A DNA stretch of 64,000 nt from Mytilus edulis (GCF_963676685.1 NC_092354.1:67158241-67222240); one strand, 5' to 3'; shown: positions 1 through 9,902, numbered from the stretch's first letter. Made by a program: numbers and translations. Notes: generated by a model not told the origin, from the sequence alone.

Positions 1-798
1 TTAATAGCAACAGTTGGTTGCATTCAGCATTGGATTCATGAATGGATAGTTGTTTGCATATATACGGTTGAAATTACAAGATTTGTAATGGTTGCAAAAA
101 CGTATAAAAGTGCACTTATAAATGTGAATGGGTGTACATTATATATACTTTTGATCACCAACATAGGCTAGCTGGGGAAAGGTATTCATGCTTTACAAAA
201 AAAAGGAAATCAGGATTCATTTTATAGAATACCCTCTACTAGAGGTAACATGTTTATTCTACCGTGTGCATGTGCAATTTATGTAAATATATTGTCAACA
301 AAGAAAAATGTGGGATTTTTTTTCTCCGGGATTATAGTAATACACAAAATAGATGGTTACATCATGGTGTCTGCGTACCGGTACCGTAAGTAAATTATGT
401 TATATAAAATTGCAATATATGCTGCATGTATTTTATTGACTTTTTTAATTCATGGTGACATAATTTAAATAAAGAATCAAATAAACTTCTATGTAAATTA
501 GTTTTGTCTACAAATGACCTAAGTATTTCATTTGAAGTTCATTTACTTATAAATCGCTTGTATTTTATAGGTAGTGGTGAAATTTATAAATATACATGAA
601 ATAAAATAGAGAATGGATACTCTTAGATACTTTGAAAAAATTGATATATAGGCTTTGAAAAGAGAATACATGAAACTTAATATATAATATCTAACAAATT
701 GTAAACCTGAAAGAAAAGAAAATTAGTATTTAGCATGCTTTACTACATGTTAATTGTCTAATAAGATGAGTTCAAACAACAGTAAATTGATTTAAAGT
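1..798. other. AT-rich sequence without recognised gene
   Basis: No open frame with recognisable protein features on either strand. The stretch is the 3' flank of the ORF1-like gene. If a LINE ORF2 followed that gene it should lie here on the minus strand, and none is present. Confidence 0.6.
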
Positions 799-804
799 TT
801 TATT
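799..804 (-). terminator. polyadenylation signal AATAAA just after the ORF1-like stop
   Basis: On the minus strand AATAAA begins 2 nt after the TAA stop of the ORF1-like gene. The hexamer is seen directly; its use as the poly(A) signal is inferred. It implies an extremely short 3' UTR. Confidence 0.5.
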
Positions 805-806
805 TT

Positions 807-2114
807 TTACATTTTGCGGAGAACCGACTTTACTCCCTCCAAGATAATATTGTTTTTCCTTGAACCTATCTTTGCTGTACCAGATGGCGGTGTACGTGAG
901 GAAATAATAGTTATGTTAGGTGCATCTATGTCTTTTAAATAGTCAAGTATCCTTGATCCAATTCCGTAGTCTCTGTCATCATCGTACCCGTCGTGTGTAT
1001 GTCCGTCTTTGTCTGTAAACCGATATACCAATGTGTTGTAAGTGCATGCTGATACTGAGCCCTGCATTATTTGTCGGGCAGCTTCACGAACTTCTGCGTA
1101 TGTGGTGGTGACAGCAGCTGTGACACAATACGTGTGACCATTGTCATTAACTTCATTAGAACTAGTTTGTTCAAATAGGCCAAATTTAGATTTGCTAGTA
1201 TCAAAAATAGCCAATGCTTTTGGAGTTGACACTTTTTCAACATATTTGGATCCACTTTTACTGAAGAATAGACTGCTTCCTTTAATTTTAGTATCTACAT
1301 CTATTTCTTTATACTCTTTTTGTTTTTGTACCAGTCTTTTTCTGTTTTCACGCATATCGTCCGGAAATTGTGGAGTTATGTATATGCCATTTAGTAAGTC
1401 TTTGTTTTGTTTGCCTATTGTTCGTGCAGTGTTTATGACATGCTCCCGGTCATTGTAGTCATGGAATTTAACAACTATAGGACGGGTGCTGTTTTGATTT
1501 GTCTGGGTCCCTATTCTGTGGGCTCTGTCAATTTTAATGTTTTCTGTTATTTTCAAAACATTTTTGAAAATCAATTTCAATTCCGCTTTTACATTTTCTT
1601 CTTTACGTTCATGAACCCCTATTACTATAGCATTTTCTCTCATGCTTCGTTCAACCAGGTTTGCTATTTGACTTTGTTGACAATCAAGTCTAGTTTCTAA
1701 ATGTACAACGTATGACTTCATTAGATTTAATTCCGTTGTAAGATTTGTGTTTTGATTTCGGACTTCGGCTATCATAGTTGTTTGATCTTCAGTTTCTGTA
1801 GCAACAGCTTGAAGTCTGTCTTCAATGCCATCTTTGGCGTATATATCATTTTTAATACCATGTATTTCTTCATTTTGTGTTTCAAATTTTATTGTTAGAC
1901 TGTTAAGTGTTTGTTGTATACCTATTATACCACTAAGAAGTTTGTTGTTGAATGTTTGCTCATCAGAGTATTCACCGAGGTTTTGTTCGAGTGAGCTCTC
2001 TGTCTCCGTCATGTCAGTATCCGCCATTTGCATTATATCTGTGTTTTGTTTACAATTGAAAGTTTCTGTCTCTATTTCTCTTTCACGTTTACGAGTTTTT
2101 TGTTTTTCACTCAT
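807..2114 (-). CDS. ORF1p-like retroelement protein with C-terminal IMPACT/YigZ-like domain
   Basis: Intact single-exon frame of 435 codons. Residues 1-45 are charged and rich in K, R, E and T. About 50-158 form a heptad-like coiled coil. About 160-225 read as an L1-type ORF1p RRM (Transposase_22-like), with AIVIGVHE, KIDRAHRIG and RPIVVKF. About 226-290 continue like the ORF1p C-terminal domain (DMRENRKRL). About 326-432 do not belong to ORF1p: ACTYNTLVYRF, then DGYDDDRDYGIGSRILDYL, then NITIISSR and a late KIGSRKNN fit the IMPACT N-terminal/UPF0029 fold, whose family signature is a DDG-D-GAG-R-L block followed by a V-V-SR strand and LGPDRF. ORF1 proteins are RNA-binding chaperones of LINE retrotransposition; IMPACT binds GCN1 in translation control. 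No ORF2 follows, so this is a solo ORF1 copy or a domesticated gene. The domain calls come from motif reading, not a profile search. Confidence 0.8.
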   Translation of the reverse strand: MSEKQKTRKREREIETETFNCKQNTDIMQMADTDMTETESSLEQNLGEYSDEQTFNNKLLSGIIGIQQTLNSLTIKFETQNEEIHGIKNDIYAKDGIEDRLQAVATETEDQTTMIAEVRNQNTNLTTELNLMKSYVVHLETRLDCQQSQIANLVERSMRENAIVIGVHERKEENVKAELKLIFKNVLKITENIKIDRAHRIGTQTNQNSTRPIVVKFHDYNDREHVINTARTIGKQNKDLLNGIYITPQFPDDMRENRKRLVQKQKEYKEIDVDTKIKGSSLFFSKSGSKYVEKVSTPKALAIFDTSKSKFGLFEQTSSNEVNDNGHTYCVTAAVTTTYAEVREAARQIMQGSVSACTYNTLVYRFTDKDGHTHDGYDDDRDYGIGSRILDYLKDIDAPNITIISSRTPPSGTAKIGSRKNNIILEGVKSVLRKM

Positions 2115-2565
2115 TACCTTAATTCATTACTTTCAAAGTAAGTTTGTCATGTGTTTATTTCCGGTAAAATTCACCGTTTCACCATGTTAAAGTTGAAATT
2201 ATCAGGCAGATCGAGCAGAGAAAAAAAAATCAACCATTCATTTCCAAGGGCAGGTAATAATCTTTTGTTTGTTGGTCCTTTGATTTGTTGTTCTTGAGCC
2301 ACTGCGTTGTCATATATTTTCGAATTGACCTGCGTTTCTTTCCTCTGGATTATATTGGCTATTTGTTCTTTGACTCGTTACTAAGAAGTGCATAGTGACG
2401 ATGATATCACATATTTTACATATTTTATTCGCTTTTTATTTTATGTGTTTAGAATGCAATCTTTTAATATTTTACAACAGATCTCTTTTGTATTATACAT
2501 CTTGACATGTATACCGAGAAAATGTTTATAAGCAATAAATGTAATTTGTTTCAAATAAACCTTAC
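2115..2565. other. upstream flank of the ORF1-like gene
   Basis: Intron or intergenic DNA between the start codon of the ORF1-like gene and the nearest Ig exon on the same strand. No TATA box or other promoter element could be singled out. Confidence 0.4.
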
Positions 2566-2722
2566 CGTGATGTACAATGATAGAAACATAAGCTGTGTCT
2601 TTACCAAATTCGTTTATAGCTTCACATGCAACAGTCCAAGATTCTTGCATATTACTGATTTCCAAAACTTCTCCATTTTGGAATAACGTATGTGGTGGTA
2701 GACCAGAGGTTTGGTGTGAAAA
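2566..2722 (-). CDS. immunoglobulin-domain exon, second half
   Basis: Exon of 157 nt bounded by an AG acceptor (2723-2724) and a GTAAG donor (2561-2565). It enters in phase 0 and leaves in phase 1. The translation contains LPPHTLFQNGEVLEISN followed by WTVACEAINEFGKDTAYV, the E-F-G strands of an I-set Ig domain with the second disulphide cysteine in the VAC motif. It joins in frame to the exon at 3122..3240, giving one complete Ig domain split at its middle. Ig chains of this type are usually extracellular adhesion or recognition proteins; the identity of this gene is unknown. Confidence 0.75.
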
Positions 2723-3030
2723 CTAATAGACATTTAACATTATTTTGAATAATAGATATGTAGAATTCAGATATTTAAAGAATAAAATATGGCTAGCCAT
2801 TTTGCAATTTATTTGAACATAATCCAACTTTTAGTAGATAACATATAAACTTTATCAGATATTTATAAACGTCATATAATATATTATATACTTTATAAGT
2901 ATCTTATATACTTTATATATCAGATATCTTATGATCTTGAAAGGATATAGCATGTACTTAATACGTTATCTTCTATGCTTTTTTTGTACAAAATATATCT
3001 TTTTTGGTTTATAAGATATATCAGATAGTT

Positions 3031-3105
3031 TATATAGCTCAAAATTCAAAAGAAAACGATGAAACGAGAGAACGAAAGAATGAATATAAGTCCACAACAT
3101 ATTAC
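3031..3105. repeat. local direct repeat, copy 1 (with 3424..3490)
   Basis: About 70 nt starting around GCTCAAAATTCAAAAGAAA and ending near GAATATAAG is repeated about 390 bp to the right with a few differences. It is intronic and looks like a local duplication. Confidence 0.6.
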
Positions 3106-3121
3106 TATTAATTAGACATAC

Positions 3122-3240
3122 CGACGTAAATTTCCATGTTATCCGTGGATGTAGGTGACCAGAAGCTTCACAAGTAAAGTTTTGAGACACTCCAGCACTA
3201 CCACCAAAGGGTTGTGGAGGGAACACTATAGAAGGAGGGT
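3122..3240 (-). CDS. immunoglobulin-domain exon, first half
   Basis: Exon of 119 nt between an AG acceptor (3241-3242) and a GTATG donor (3117-3121). It enters in phase 1 and exits in phase 0. The peptide includes PPSIVFPPQPFGGSAGVSQ, NFTCEASGH and ITWKF: A-B-C strands with the first Ig cysteine and the core tryptophan. The phase-1 start matches the phase-1 end of the exon at 4509..4648, forming a GAC aspartate codon across the junction, and the phase-0 end matches the exon at 2566..2722. It therefore sits in the middle of an in-frame chain of Ig exons. Confidence 0.75.
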
Positions 3241-3423
3241 CTGAAAATGTATAAAAAGTAAACGAATTTACGTTTATAAGTAAAATTATAATCTATCTTC
3301 TATCCATGTTTTTGATAATTATGTATAAAACATTAAAATAGTTTGTTTTAGCTTTTGTCTATATATCGTACCATTATGACGGTAAGTCATACTAGGTCAA
3401 TGCATTTAATTAATATGATGTCT

Positions 3424-3490
3424 ATATCGCTCAAAATTCAAAAGAAACGATGACACAAGAGAACGAAAGAATGAATATAAGACCACAACA
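3424..3490. repeat. local direct repeat, copy 2 (with 3031..3105)
   Basis: Second copy of the intronic duplication, running from about CGCTCAAAATTC to GAATATAAGACC. Confidence 0.6.
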
Positions 3491-4508
3491 ATCTCTGTAG
3501 TTTGACATTAAATCGCACATTTGCAAATATATTCTATTTTGTACGGTTTGAGAATTTCTTAAATCAAGTATTGGCTTTTTAGAAAATTACATGATGCAGG
3601 AAGTTATCAGGTTCTCCAATTTCAAAGGGATGACTATAATATGTTTCTGTCTATGACAAAATAACTTTAATAATATAAATATGTGCACCACATTTTTGAA
3701 GTTATTTCGAATGGGCAAAAAAAGTTCTAAATCATGTAATTATTTCTGATGACGTCTCGGTTAAATGAAAAAATTCATTGTCTTTGAGCTGATAGACAGA
3801 AAACTTTCAGCCCATCAGAAGACGCGTTACATCAACAATTATCTGAAGATAATGAATTTCGACGACATGTCGGTCAACTGTTTAGAAACGAGACGCAATG
3901 TACGCTTACATTGGTGATTTCAGACGTAACATAGATAAGCTATTTAATTTTAGGCTATCTGTAGGTTTAATGTACGCATATATTGTTGACCTTAGACATG
4001 TTAGACGATATTTCGACACGCTAAGAGGATTTAAGACGATATCATGGTTAACTTTTAAATAATTGATGATTAGACAACATTTGCTGATTGCATACGATAT
4101 GTAGGTACAATATTTTGTTTTAAAACGAGGTGTAGGCTTGTTGAGGAAGACACAGACGATTTGTATCCATGCTTTGATAATCTAACATGAAAATGATTGC
4201 TACACTGAAAGGGATCTATGTTTTTGTCCTCACTACAGAAAAACTACAGAACAGTCAAAATGTAATACATAAATGAAAATTCAGAACAAGCAAGCAGTAT
4301 ATTTTCTTTTTAACAGAATAGATTTATTATACAATTTTTTTTTCAGAAGGAACAAATTTTTATCACAATTGGTGTGTGCATGGAAACAATAAGTCTACGA
4401 ATGAAGGTGCAAAGTATTAAGCTATTTTCAGTTTCTTGATTTCACATACATATTTCATCTGTTATTATATTAATTTCCTTTTAAAAAATATGCGATGAAA
4501 TTACAAAC
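3491..4508. other. intronic sequence, nothing recognised
   Basis: AT-rich sequence between Ig exons. No coding block, inverted-repeat element or known repeat family was recognised. Confidence 0.5.
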
Positions 4509-4648
4509 CGTGAACTACCTCTAGTCTTACAAATGCCTTAGCTGAACCAGCATCATTTGAAGCGATACATGTGTATATGCCGGTAGCTTCATTTGTTGCA
4601 TTTGGAATTCGAAGATTTCCTCCAGATGTCAGTACTGCTGAGACATTT
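4509..4648 (-). CDS. immunoglobulin-domain exon, second half
   Basis: Exon of 140 nt between AG (4649-4650) and a weak GTTTG donor (4504-4508). The peptide reads NVSAVLTSGGNLRIPNATN then GIYTCIASNDAGSAKAFV and LEVVHG, a textbook I-set second half (NLRI, Y-x-C, N-x-G). It leaves in phase 1, matching the exon at 3122..3240. Its 5' side needs a two-base carry-over, whereas the likely first-half partner at 7233..7366 ends in phase 0 at its best donor. A small exon or another splice choice is probably missing between them. Confidence 0.7.
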
Positions 4649-4839
4649 CTGTTTTTTATTTGAAAAATTAACAATGATGATATATTTTTAATCCAGCTTC
4701 TATTTACATGACTTAGAATTTTTGTTTAAAAATAGTTTAACAGAAATATTCATGATTGTCAAACGATGAACTTTCAATTTTACTACAACCAGAACTTAAT
4801 TACATTTTTAAAGTATACGATCGATTAAATCTTAATAAC

Positions 4840-4936
4840 CGTGGACTACTTCAAGTCTCAGAAATCGAAATGTTATAGTCTATTTTTAGAAATTTTCCTG
4901 TGACTTCACATTTTGTTGCGTTGATACATTCGCGTG
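4840..4936 (-). pseudogene. decayed copy of the Ig exon at 4509..4648
   Basis: About 330 bp upstream of the Ig exon the minus strand again carries its distinctive end (FLRLEVVHG followed by GTTATT in place of GTTTGT). Further in are diverged matches to the NATN and TG-Y region. The middle is scrambled and the YTC motif is lost, so it cannot encode the domain. It looks like a tandem exon duplication that has eroded. The similarity was read by eye. Confidence 0.55.
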
Positions 4937-5224
4937 TCGCACAGGTCATAACTATATTGTGGAGTGTCGGTTAACTATTGTAAATTTATGGATAGTTTCT
5001 GTTGTTGTTTTGTGAAGTACACGTTGTCATGTACAGTTATATTATTTTTTATGTATTTTTCTGTACATGCTGTCCTCAGTGCTTCTGTGTATATTTGTGT
5101 TGTTTTCCTGTCACGTAATGTGTAGCCGTATTTGTAATATTTCCATAAAGTCGGAAGGTTTTGCTAGGTATAACACCAGATTGAACCAACCATTTTGTGT
5201 TTTTTAAAAGTCAGGAATAAGGTA

Positions 5225-5690
5225 TATTAGTTATTCTAAAATATTCCGTTCCTGTGCATGTGGGTGTTTGATTTTGTAGCAGTTTAGTGTTTCTGTTATT
5301 CTCTTGTTTTTCTTTTATAGTTTAGGTGTTTTCTGCTGTTTAATTTTTCAGTCGGATTTGATTTTGCTTTATCGATTCTAAACTATTGAACAGCGGTAAA
5401 TTACTATTTCCCTTTTTTCTGTTTTGTTCACGCACCGTTGTAAATATAATGGAATTTGATGCGAAAGTCATACAATTGAGAAGTTTAGCGCTATAAAACC
5501 GGATTCAATCCACTATTTTCTACATTTGAAAATGCCTGTAGCAAGTCAGAATTATGACAGTTGTTGTCCGTTCGTTTGATGTGTTTTATCATTAGATTTT
5601 GCCATATGATTCGGGACTTTCCGTTGTCATTTTCCTCGGAGTTCAGTACTTTTGTGATTTTACTATTGAATGAATGTTGAAACTGGCAAT
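5225..5690. repeat. dispersed mussel repeat (two adjoining fragments)
   Basis: Two recognisable pieces: about 5300-5410 (TTTATCGATTCTAAACTATT, GAACAGCGGTAAATTAC) and 5425-5690 (GTCATACAATTGAGAAG, AATGCCTGTAGCAAGTC, GACTTTCCGTTGTC). The same wording recurs at 14205..14450 and 19390..19600. I know the phrases as a very abundant Mytilus repeat of unclear class. Confidence 0.65.
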
Positions 5691-5699
5691 GAAGAATGC

Positions 5700-7232
5700 A
5701 AAAAGACATAAACTCTTTTAATACACGTTTGTTTTATTATTTCTAGTATCTTGTTGATAAATGTAATCTAAATAAGAGTAAAAAAGTAGTTTATTCAATT
5801 CAAAATGCAACTAGCATAGTATTGGTCTCAGGCTTTGTTCAAATTATATTTTAATCAACTTAACGTGTAAAAGATCCAAATGATTTGTTTCACAGTCAAA
5901 CGTTAACTATAGTCTACAATATTTACCATATCGAAACCACATCAATATATTACAATACGAGTTATAGTAAGCAAAACAACAACTAAAAAACACCAAAAAA
6001 CCTTATTGAATTGCATGACCTTCAAAAGGAGCAATACTGGAAGTGTCAACATGCGTAATTTTGTAATGAGGCAAATAAAATTATCGTCAATGAACAGTAA
6101 ATGGGCTATATAACAGATTTTGGTATGATTTTTATATACCTTGGGCTCGTTGAATTAAACAAATAATACCATTGTCTCTTTTATATTCTGAAATATTGCT
6201 AATTGCATATTTTTTTCAAATAAGATGAATGTATGTAATTTGTATATGAAGAACATGGACTAGACCAAACACGAACAAAAGAGGGACGAAAGACACCAGA
6301 GGGACAATCAGACTTATAGATTGCAAATGAACTGAAATTTTCACCCCATATATTTTTCGTAAAAATGCTATTTGTTGTTAATACTTGAATTTAAGTTTAA
6401 ATAATATAATACTAATAAAAATCGATATTTTACGGTTTATATCGCGATGACGTTCAATTATTTCGACGTTTCTATTGATATGTTTTCACCTTGTACAGAA
6501 TTTTGATTGATATTAAAGATGTTCGCTTGTCATGTTTTGGAATTTTTGTAAAATTTTCGGAATCCTCCTGTTTTATCCATTTGGATGCCTTACCCCCATT
6601 TTTCTTTTTATAAATCTTATACATGTATCATGATAAAGCCATCTGTAAAAGTCTTATAAAATTTTAATTATTTTCTTATAATTTTTCAGAACGTAAACTT
6701 GTCAATGATAAAGCTATGAAAAGTCAAGAGATTACATTTTCCCACCATAATTTCAAAGGCTAATATCTAGTAAACGAGCACATTGAACTACATATGTTCT
6801 TGCTCATTTGATTCCTTTATTAATCCCCTATCAATTTAAACTAGTGATTTGAAAAGCTTTTTTTTTTGGAAACTGAGAAGCGAACTCCCTTAATCGTAAA
6901 ATTGAAGTCGGCTACCCTATTCTTATTATCTCAAAAATGTACATCATACAAACGTAATTTGTGTACCAAGAATATATAGGGTTTTCAACAAAATTCTATT
7001 GAATAAACATTTTTTTTTTCGATTTTAGATGCTTTCTATACAAATGGCGACCAAATGAATACAATCATAATATTTCAGAAAAAAAAGAAGTCCATGTAAA
7101 TGAATTGATTTAAAATTTTTATATACAGTTCAACATGTTTAACGAGCCAAAGAAGTGTACCAAATTCAAGAAAAATCTTTGACAAAGCCCATTTACTGTA
7201 ACTTAACCTTAACTGTATTATTAAAAACGTAC
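5700..7232. other. intronic or intergenic DNA with one short repeat fragment
   Basis: No coding signal. At about 6275-6345 (AAAGAGGGACGAAAGACACC and following) is a short piece of the mussel repeat also seen at 13370..13560. The rest is AT-rich with nothing recognised. Confidence 0.5.
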
Positions 7233-7366
7233 TTGGTCATATTCCCATTTTATATCTGGTTTTTGATTACCGGTTACTTTACACACAATCTCAGCTTCCG
7301 TGTAATATTTTACTATAAGATTTTGAGGAACAGTTATTACAGGTGCAACAAGAGATGGTTGAATGG
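7233..7366 (-). CDS. immunoglobulin-domain exon, first half, possibly with signal peptide
   Basis: With the AG acceptor at 7367-7368 this is a 134-nt exon entering in phase 1 and leaving in phase 0 at CAA|GTACGT. It encodes PSLVAPVITVPQNLIVKYY, EIVCKVTGN and DIKWEY: the first half of an Ig domain with the B-strand cysteine and core tryptophan. The frame stays open upstream to an ATG at 7425-7427, and the added residues (M-N-C-T then FFFIFVIAYFFCIFCLA) look like a signal peptide. The same bases also form a strong pyrimidine tract and acceptor, so they are either a first exon or intron. The phase-1 entry favours intron. Confidence 0.7.
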
Positions 7367-7561
7367 CTAAACAAAAAATACAGAAAAAGTAAGCTATAAC
7401 AAAAATAAAAAAAAATGTACAATTCATGAGATTATTTTTTACCCTTCAATTGTTAGTTTGTGAAATAGACATGAAAATGCGTTAAGTAATGGCACATAGT
7501 AAATGCTTTGCTGTTACATACAACTTTGTATTAATGTTAGCAAGGAGAGGAATACTATATA

Positions 7562-7697
7562 AATAACACTTAGCTGAGAGGGTGATAAAGCAGATTGTTA
7601 CCCCGAGAAAACATTTGCAACCGCGGCGAAGCCAAGGTTGACAATGCTTTTTCGAGGGGTACCAATCTGCTCTATCACCCTATCAGCTATGTTTTAT
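7562..7697. mobile_element. MITE with about 48-bp inverted repeats
   Basis: Left arm 7562-7611 (TAACACTTAGCTGAGAGGGT... to CCCCGAGAAAA) is mirrored by right arm 7648-7697 (TTTTTCGAGGGGTACC... to CAGCTATGTTTTA), with a short GC-richer loop between. It folds into a long hairpin. I recognise it as a short non-autonomous element common in mussels. Confidence 0.75.
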
Positions 7698-8400
7698 TAA
7701 TTTATTATAGTTTTTACTGAATGTCCTATCATTATAATTGTCTTTTAAAGAATAAATTTATTTTAAAAGTATTGTCTATGACGTCACGTGCATAACACCG
7801 TTATGGGTATAGGAAAACAAAAGTTAAACAAGATGTTATATTTTTTTATTTTGACTGTCAAATAAAAATCTGAGCCAAAACGTAGAACTTAAGCATTGTA
7901 TTTAATTACTTGATGTACATTCAATTCATCGTCCTTTAAACTATCGACATGGATTGGTCTAGAAGAGAGGGTAACATTAGGAAAAAATGTCCCCTTCTCA
8001 TCCATGTGATAAAGTAAATAAACACCCTCGTATCAGCCAATAAAAATATGGCACTTTTACGTGACGTTAATAAAATGAATTAACACATTCAACAGTTCCT
8101 GTTGTTAATTATTTTACGAGTTTATGATATGAACCACATGATTGCTCGATCTGCATATATGAAAAGAGGCATATATGAACACATATTTAGAGTTAAGGAT
8201 TGGCAAAGGATGTATAGACTAACTGAGAATTGCGTCATTGAAAGTTTAAAAAACGTTTAAAAATAGATGTCCATTTTATGTATTTTTACACATTTAGTTA
8301 GTTATGTTTTATTGTGAGTAGTGCTATTCTACATGAAAAACCTAATACTTTATTTTTGACAGGAGTCAAATTATCAATATAAAAGTAAAAGTAAGCATTA
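7698..8400. other. sequence between Ig exons, nothing firm
   Basis: Around 7960-8060 phrases such as GAGAGGGTAACATTAGG and ACACCCTCGTATCAGCC resemble the ends of the neighbouring MITE, so this may be an older relative. No exon was found. Confidence 0.35.
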
Positions 8401-8550
8401 TTACATAACATTAACAAGGACATGTACAACTTTAATATCCACCCCATCACGATTCTTAGCAGTGCAGGAATAATAGGCTGTATCTGTGACGGCGACGTTT
8501 TGTATAATAAGGTATTGAGCGATTTGTTTTACATTTGACGGTAAATTGCC
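8401..8550 (-). CDS. immunoglobulin-domain exon, second half, with in-frame stop
   Basis: After the AG at 8551-8552 the frame opens in phase 0, as expected for an Ig second-half exon. It encodes GNLPSNVKQIAQYLIIQN then TDTAYYSCTAKNRDGVDI and VVHVLVNVM, ending with TAA at 8401-8403. The E-F-G strands and YYSC cysteine motif are intact. No good phase-1 donor was found before the stop, so this is either the last exon of a secreted Ig protein or an exon whose donor has decayed. Its matching first-half exon was not found upstream. Confidence 0.6.
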   Translation of the reverse strand, partial: GNLPSNVKQIAQYLIIQNVAVTDTAYYSCTAKNRDGVDIKVVHVLVNVM

Positions 8551-8812
8551 CTAAAAGATATACATTTTCTTACAATTTATGATGTCAAAGTACTGTATTG
8601 TTTATATTTCAAACTAATTTCCATAGAAAACCAATGCATTATATTCGACAATAATCATGATAATATTTTTGATTTATTAACAATTGACGATACATCGTTA
8701 TGAACATATCGATATAAGGCGTTTAGTAAAAGATTCATATATATATACATATAAAGAACAAATTTCGCAAATTTACAGATCTAACATTGTTGAGTTAATG
8801 TTTCGACGAGTT

Positions 8813-8832
8813 GTATATATATATATATATAT
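8813..8832. repeat. TA microsatellite
   Basis: (TA)n run beside the Penelope-type palindrome. A similar TA run abuts the Penelope terminus at about 61567-61585, so it may be part of that element's end. Another lies at about 45371-45392. Confidence 0.7.
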
Positions 8833-8914
8833 AGAGTCTATAAGAATCTACCAACCAGTAAACTTAATAGGTATTGGATCATCAAAATTGACAATACTAC
8901 ACAAACATGAAAAA

Positions 8915-9090
8915 TTATATGAGTCATAAAGATTGTGTAACAATACCGATAAATAGATGGAAAACAAAACACTAAAATGTGTTGAATATCACTTTTTTCC
9001 ATCTTTGTGCGATGATATTTAACACTTTTTAGTGTTTTGTTTTCCATCTATTTATCGGTATTGTTACAAAATCTTTTAGAATCATATATA
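8915..9090. repeat. palindrome made of two facing Penelope-like element termini
   Basis: The left arm (GATTGTGTAACAATACCGAT... to TGTTGAATATCA) is the reverse complement of the right arm (TGATATTTAACACTTTTTAG... to ATTGTTACAAAATC). Both match the terminal sequence of the Penelope-like element at 61585-61680, including AAAACAAAACACTAAA and GCACAAAGATGG, and both carry the ATATATATGA border. It is therefore two element ends joined head to head with everything internal lost. Confidence 0.7.
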
Positions 9091-9095
9091 TATAT

Positions 9096-9902
9096 TTTTG
9101 TAAAATAGTGATTTAAAAATTCAAGCATGATGGCCGTTAAATGTGCGTAAAAATATCGTAACGTCAACTATAGTATTTTAGATGATGGTCGTAACCCACA
9201 CAAGATGGACGTAACTTTTGAAAGTTGATAGTACATATAATCCGAGTATTTAAACGAAATTTTATCAAAGTATTTTTAAAGTGCTGTACACATAACCATG
9301 TCAATAAAATAAGATGTCATATATGGTTTACTACAAACAGTATTATTTGTTACTCTAATAATGGTATGCAGAAATTAATCTAAAGAATTATTAAACATAC
9401 ACAATTATGATGTATTTCAAACGTCCATCATTTAGGAATAACAGTGAGAACTAATCAACTCACACTTAGCCAAATAGTATCTAGGGTTCAGTATTAATAT
9501 ATTTTTCACTGTATGTTGAGGCATACAATTGTCTATACACGTGTATACCCTCATAATTGTTTTTAGATTTTTTTTTTATTATCGCCTTTTTATTTTCTGT
9601 AATCTTGTCGGCAGATGAAATCATAGAACGTACAAATTTTAATTTGAACAATCATCTTTAATTTTTAATCAAATATTGCAGTTCTTCCAAACCATTGGCT
9701 TTCAAATATTCGGCTTTTAGTCGTTCCTGATAAAGGTAAATCCACAAATTGTGCTTCGGAGTTTTTAACGTGTTGTTTTTATTTTTGTTATCGATTGCAT
9801 GAGTTACGACCATCACAATTAACCTTACGACCATCCTCAACAATTTTGTTGTTTTAGTTACGACCATCATGCTGGAATTTTTTAATGACTATTTTACGAA
9901 AA
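9096..9902. mobile_element. non-autonomous DNA-transposon-like element with about 45-bp inverted repeats
   Basis: Left end TTTTTGTAAAATAGTGATTT... GCATGATGGCCGTTA is mirrored on the right as TTACGACCATCATGC... ATGACTATTTTACGAAAA. Further copies of GATGGTCGTAAC lie inside both ends. No transposase reading frame was seen. A stray GTTACGACCATCC at about 10068 suggests a larger family or a neighbouring fragment. Confidence 0.6.
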
